14,852 nucleotides of DNA from Caryophanales bacterium (GTDB lineage Bacteria; Bacillota; Bacilli; Alicyclobacillales; SLC66), in the NCBI GenBank assembly GCA_027341705.1, contig DAIELO010000010.1, positions 1 to 14,852 of the forward strand, read 5' to 3'. The position numbers and the translations under genes were made by a program. The notes under the pieces are model-generated. The model was not told the origin of the DNA. It did not search any database and was given only the letters and a program-made list of their open reading frames with translations. This document shows positions 14,561 through 14,852 of the stretch, piece after piece; within the stretch, counting starts at the first letter, position 1; every line of letters starts with the position of its first letter.

Positions 14561-14852
14561 GTGGCAGAAGGGCAGAATGTGAATAATAATCAAGCGGCAC
14601 CCGTAAAAGGGGCAAGTAGAGTGCAGCCAGTTCCTGAGCAGGATTTTTCTGAGTATCTTGGAATTATGATCGTGGTTGAGCAACGCGCCGGGGTAGCGAA
14701 GAAAGTTTCTTGGCAACTTTTGGGTGAAGCAAAGAGAATGGCTGATAAGATTGGCGCACCCGTATACGCACTGGTCATGGGACATAACGTGCAGCATTTG
14801 GCGCAAGAAGCCATTAGCCGCGGCGCTGATAAAGTGTATTTAAGTGATGCAC
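14561..14852 (+). CDS. etfA: Electron transfer flavoprotein, alpha subunit, N-terminal part (runs off the window)
   Basis: Start of EtfA, which carries the catalytic FAD in its C-terminal domain (outside the window). 97 codons are visible and the frame stays open to base 14852. GTG 14561 is chosen because GGGAGG lies 7 nt upstream; it is 15 bp after the etfB stop, so the two are one operon. The ETF-alpha fold begins at about residue 33 with L-G-I-M-I-V-V-E-Q-R, then V-S-W-Q-L-L-G-E-A-K-R-M-A-D-K-I-G and A-I-S-R-G-A-D-K-V-Y. The first 30 residues are a Gln/Asn/Pro-rich extension (A-E-G-Q-N-V-N-N-N-Q...) not usual for EtfA. It is too polar for a signal peptide and does not look like a Cys-rich ferredoxin domain. 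Subtype cannot be settled from this part. Confidence 0.92.
   Translation, partial: MAEGQNVNNNQAAPVKGASRVQPVPEQDFSEYLGIMIVVEQRAGVAKKVSWQLLGEAKRMADKIGAPVYALVMGHNVQHLAQEAISRGADKVYLSDA

Noticed and set aside
14528..14814. Minus-strand frames of 74 and 92 codons near the end of the window
   Set aside because: They lie opposite the clear start of etfA, which has a good ribosome-binding site and recognisable EtfA sequence.

Overview
The window comes from a Firmicute, probably a Bacilli-class member near Alicyclobacillaceae. This is an inference. It rests on strong GGAGG/AGGTG ribosome-binding sites, sigma-A-type promoters, three sites fitting the CcpA cre consensus, a cysteine-free Crp/Fnr protein of Bacilli style, and moderate GC content. 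No database comparison was possible. No mobile element, rRNA, tRNA or CRISPR array was seen.

Layout. (1) Bases 1-2613 hold the 3' part of an acyl-CoA dehydrogenase and a 3-bp-spaced acyl-CoA ligase, a fatty-acid or organic-acid activation and oxidation pair that ends at a very stable hairpin. (2) Bases 2684-4767 hold a 36-aa membrane miniprotein, a DUF2231 membrane protein, a membrane protein ending in a histidine-kinase-like dimerisation helix whose phospho-acceptor His is Asn, and an unrecognised 162-aa protein. (3) Bases 4809-9854 form an acetate block: a chemoreceptor without an extracellular domain, an acetate-uptake (GPR1/FUN34/YaaH) transporter, a PsiE-like membrane protein and acetyl-CoA synthetase. 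The chemoreceptor, transporter and synthetase each have a cre-like site just upstream. (4) Bases 9987-12435 hold a Crp/Fnr regulator, a DUF488 protein whose 3' end overlaps it, and a 12-helix membrane protein resembling the heme-copper oxidase subunit I / NnrS superfamily. (5) Bases 12453-13484 hold a TIGR01777-type NAD(P)-binding protein with a good sigma-A promoter. (6) Bases 13485-14852 hold etfB and the start of etfA, preceded by a regulatory region with Crp-type TGTGA-N6-TCACA sites on both sides of the promoter.

How they may work together. The acyl-CoA dehydrogenase would pass electrons to an EtfAB flavoprotein, and acyl-CoA ligase and acetyl-CoA synthetase activate the carbon substrates. 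The cre sites suggest that acetate sensing, uptake and activation are repressed together when a preferred sugar is present. The Crp/Fnr protein carries the same R-E-T-V-x-R recognition helix as E. coli CRP, so it is a good candidate to bind the CRP-like sites at etfB and upstream of the acetate transporter. The points most worth follow-up are this two-regulator logic (CcpA plus a Crp-like factor without cAMP-site residues), the His-less kinase-like protein, and the orphan gene that shares a compact divergent promoter and cre site with the chemoreceptor.
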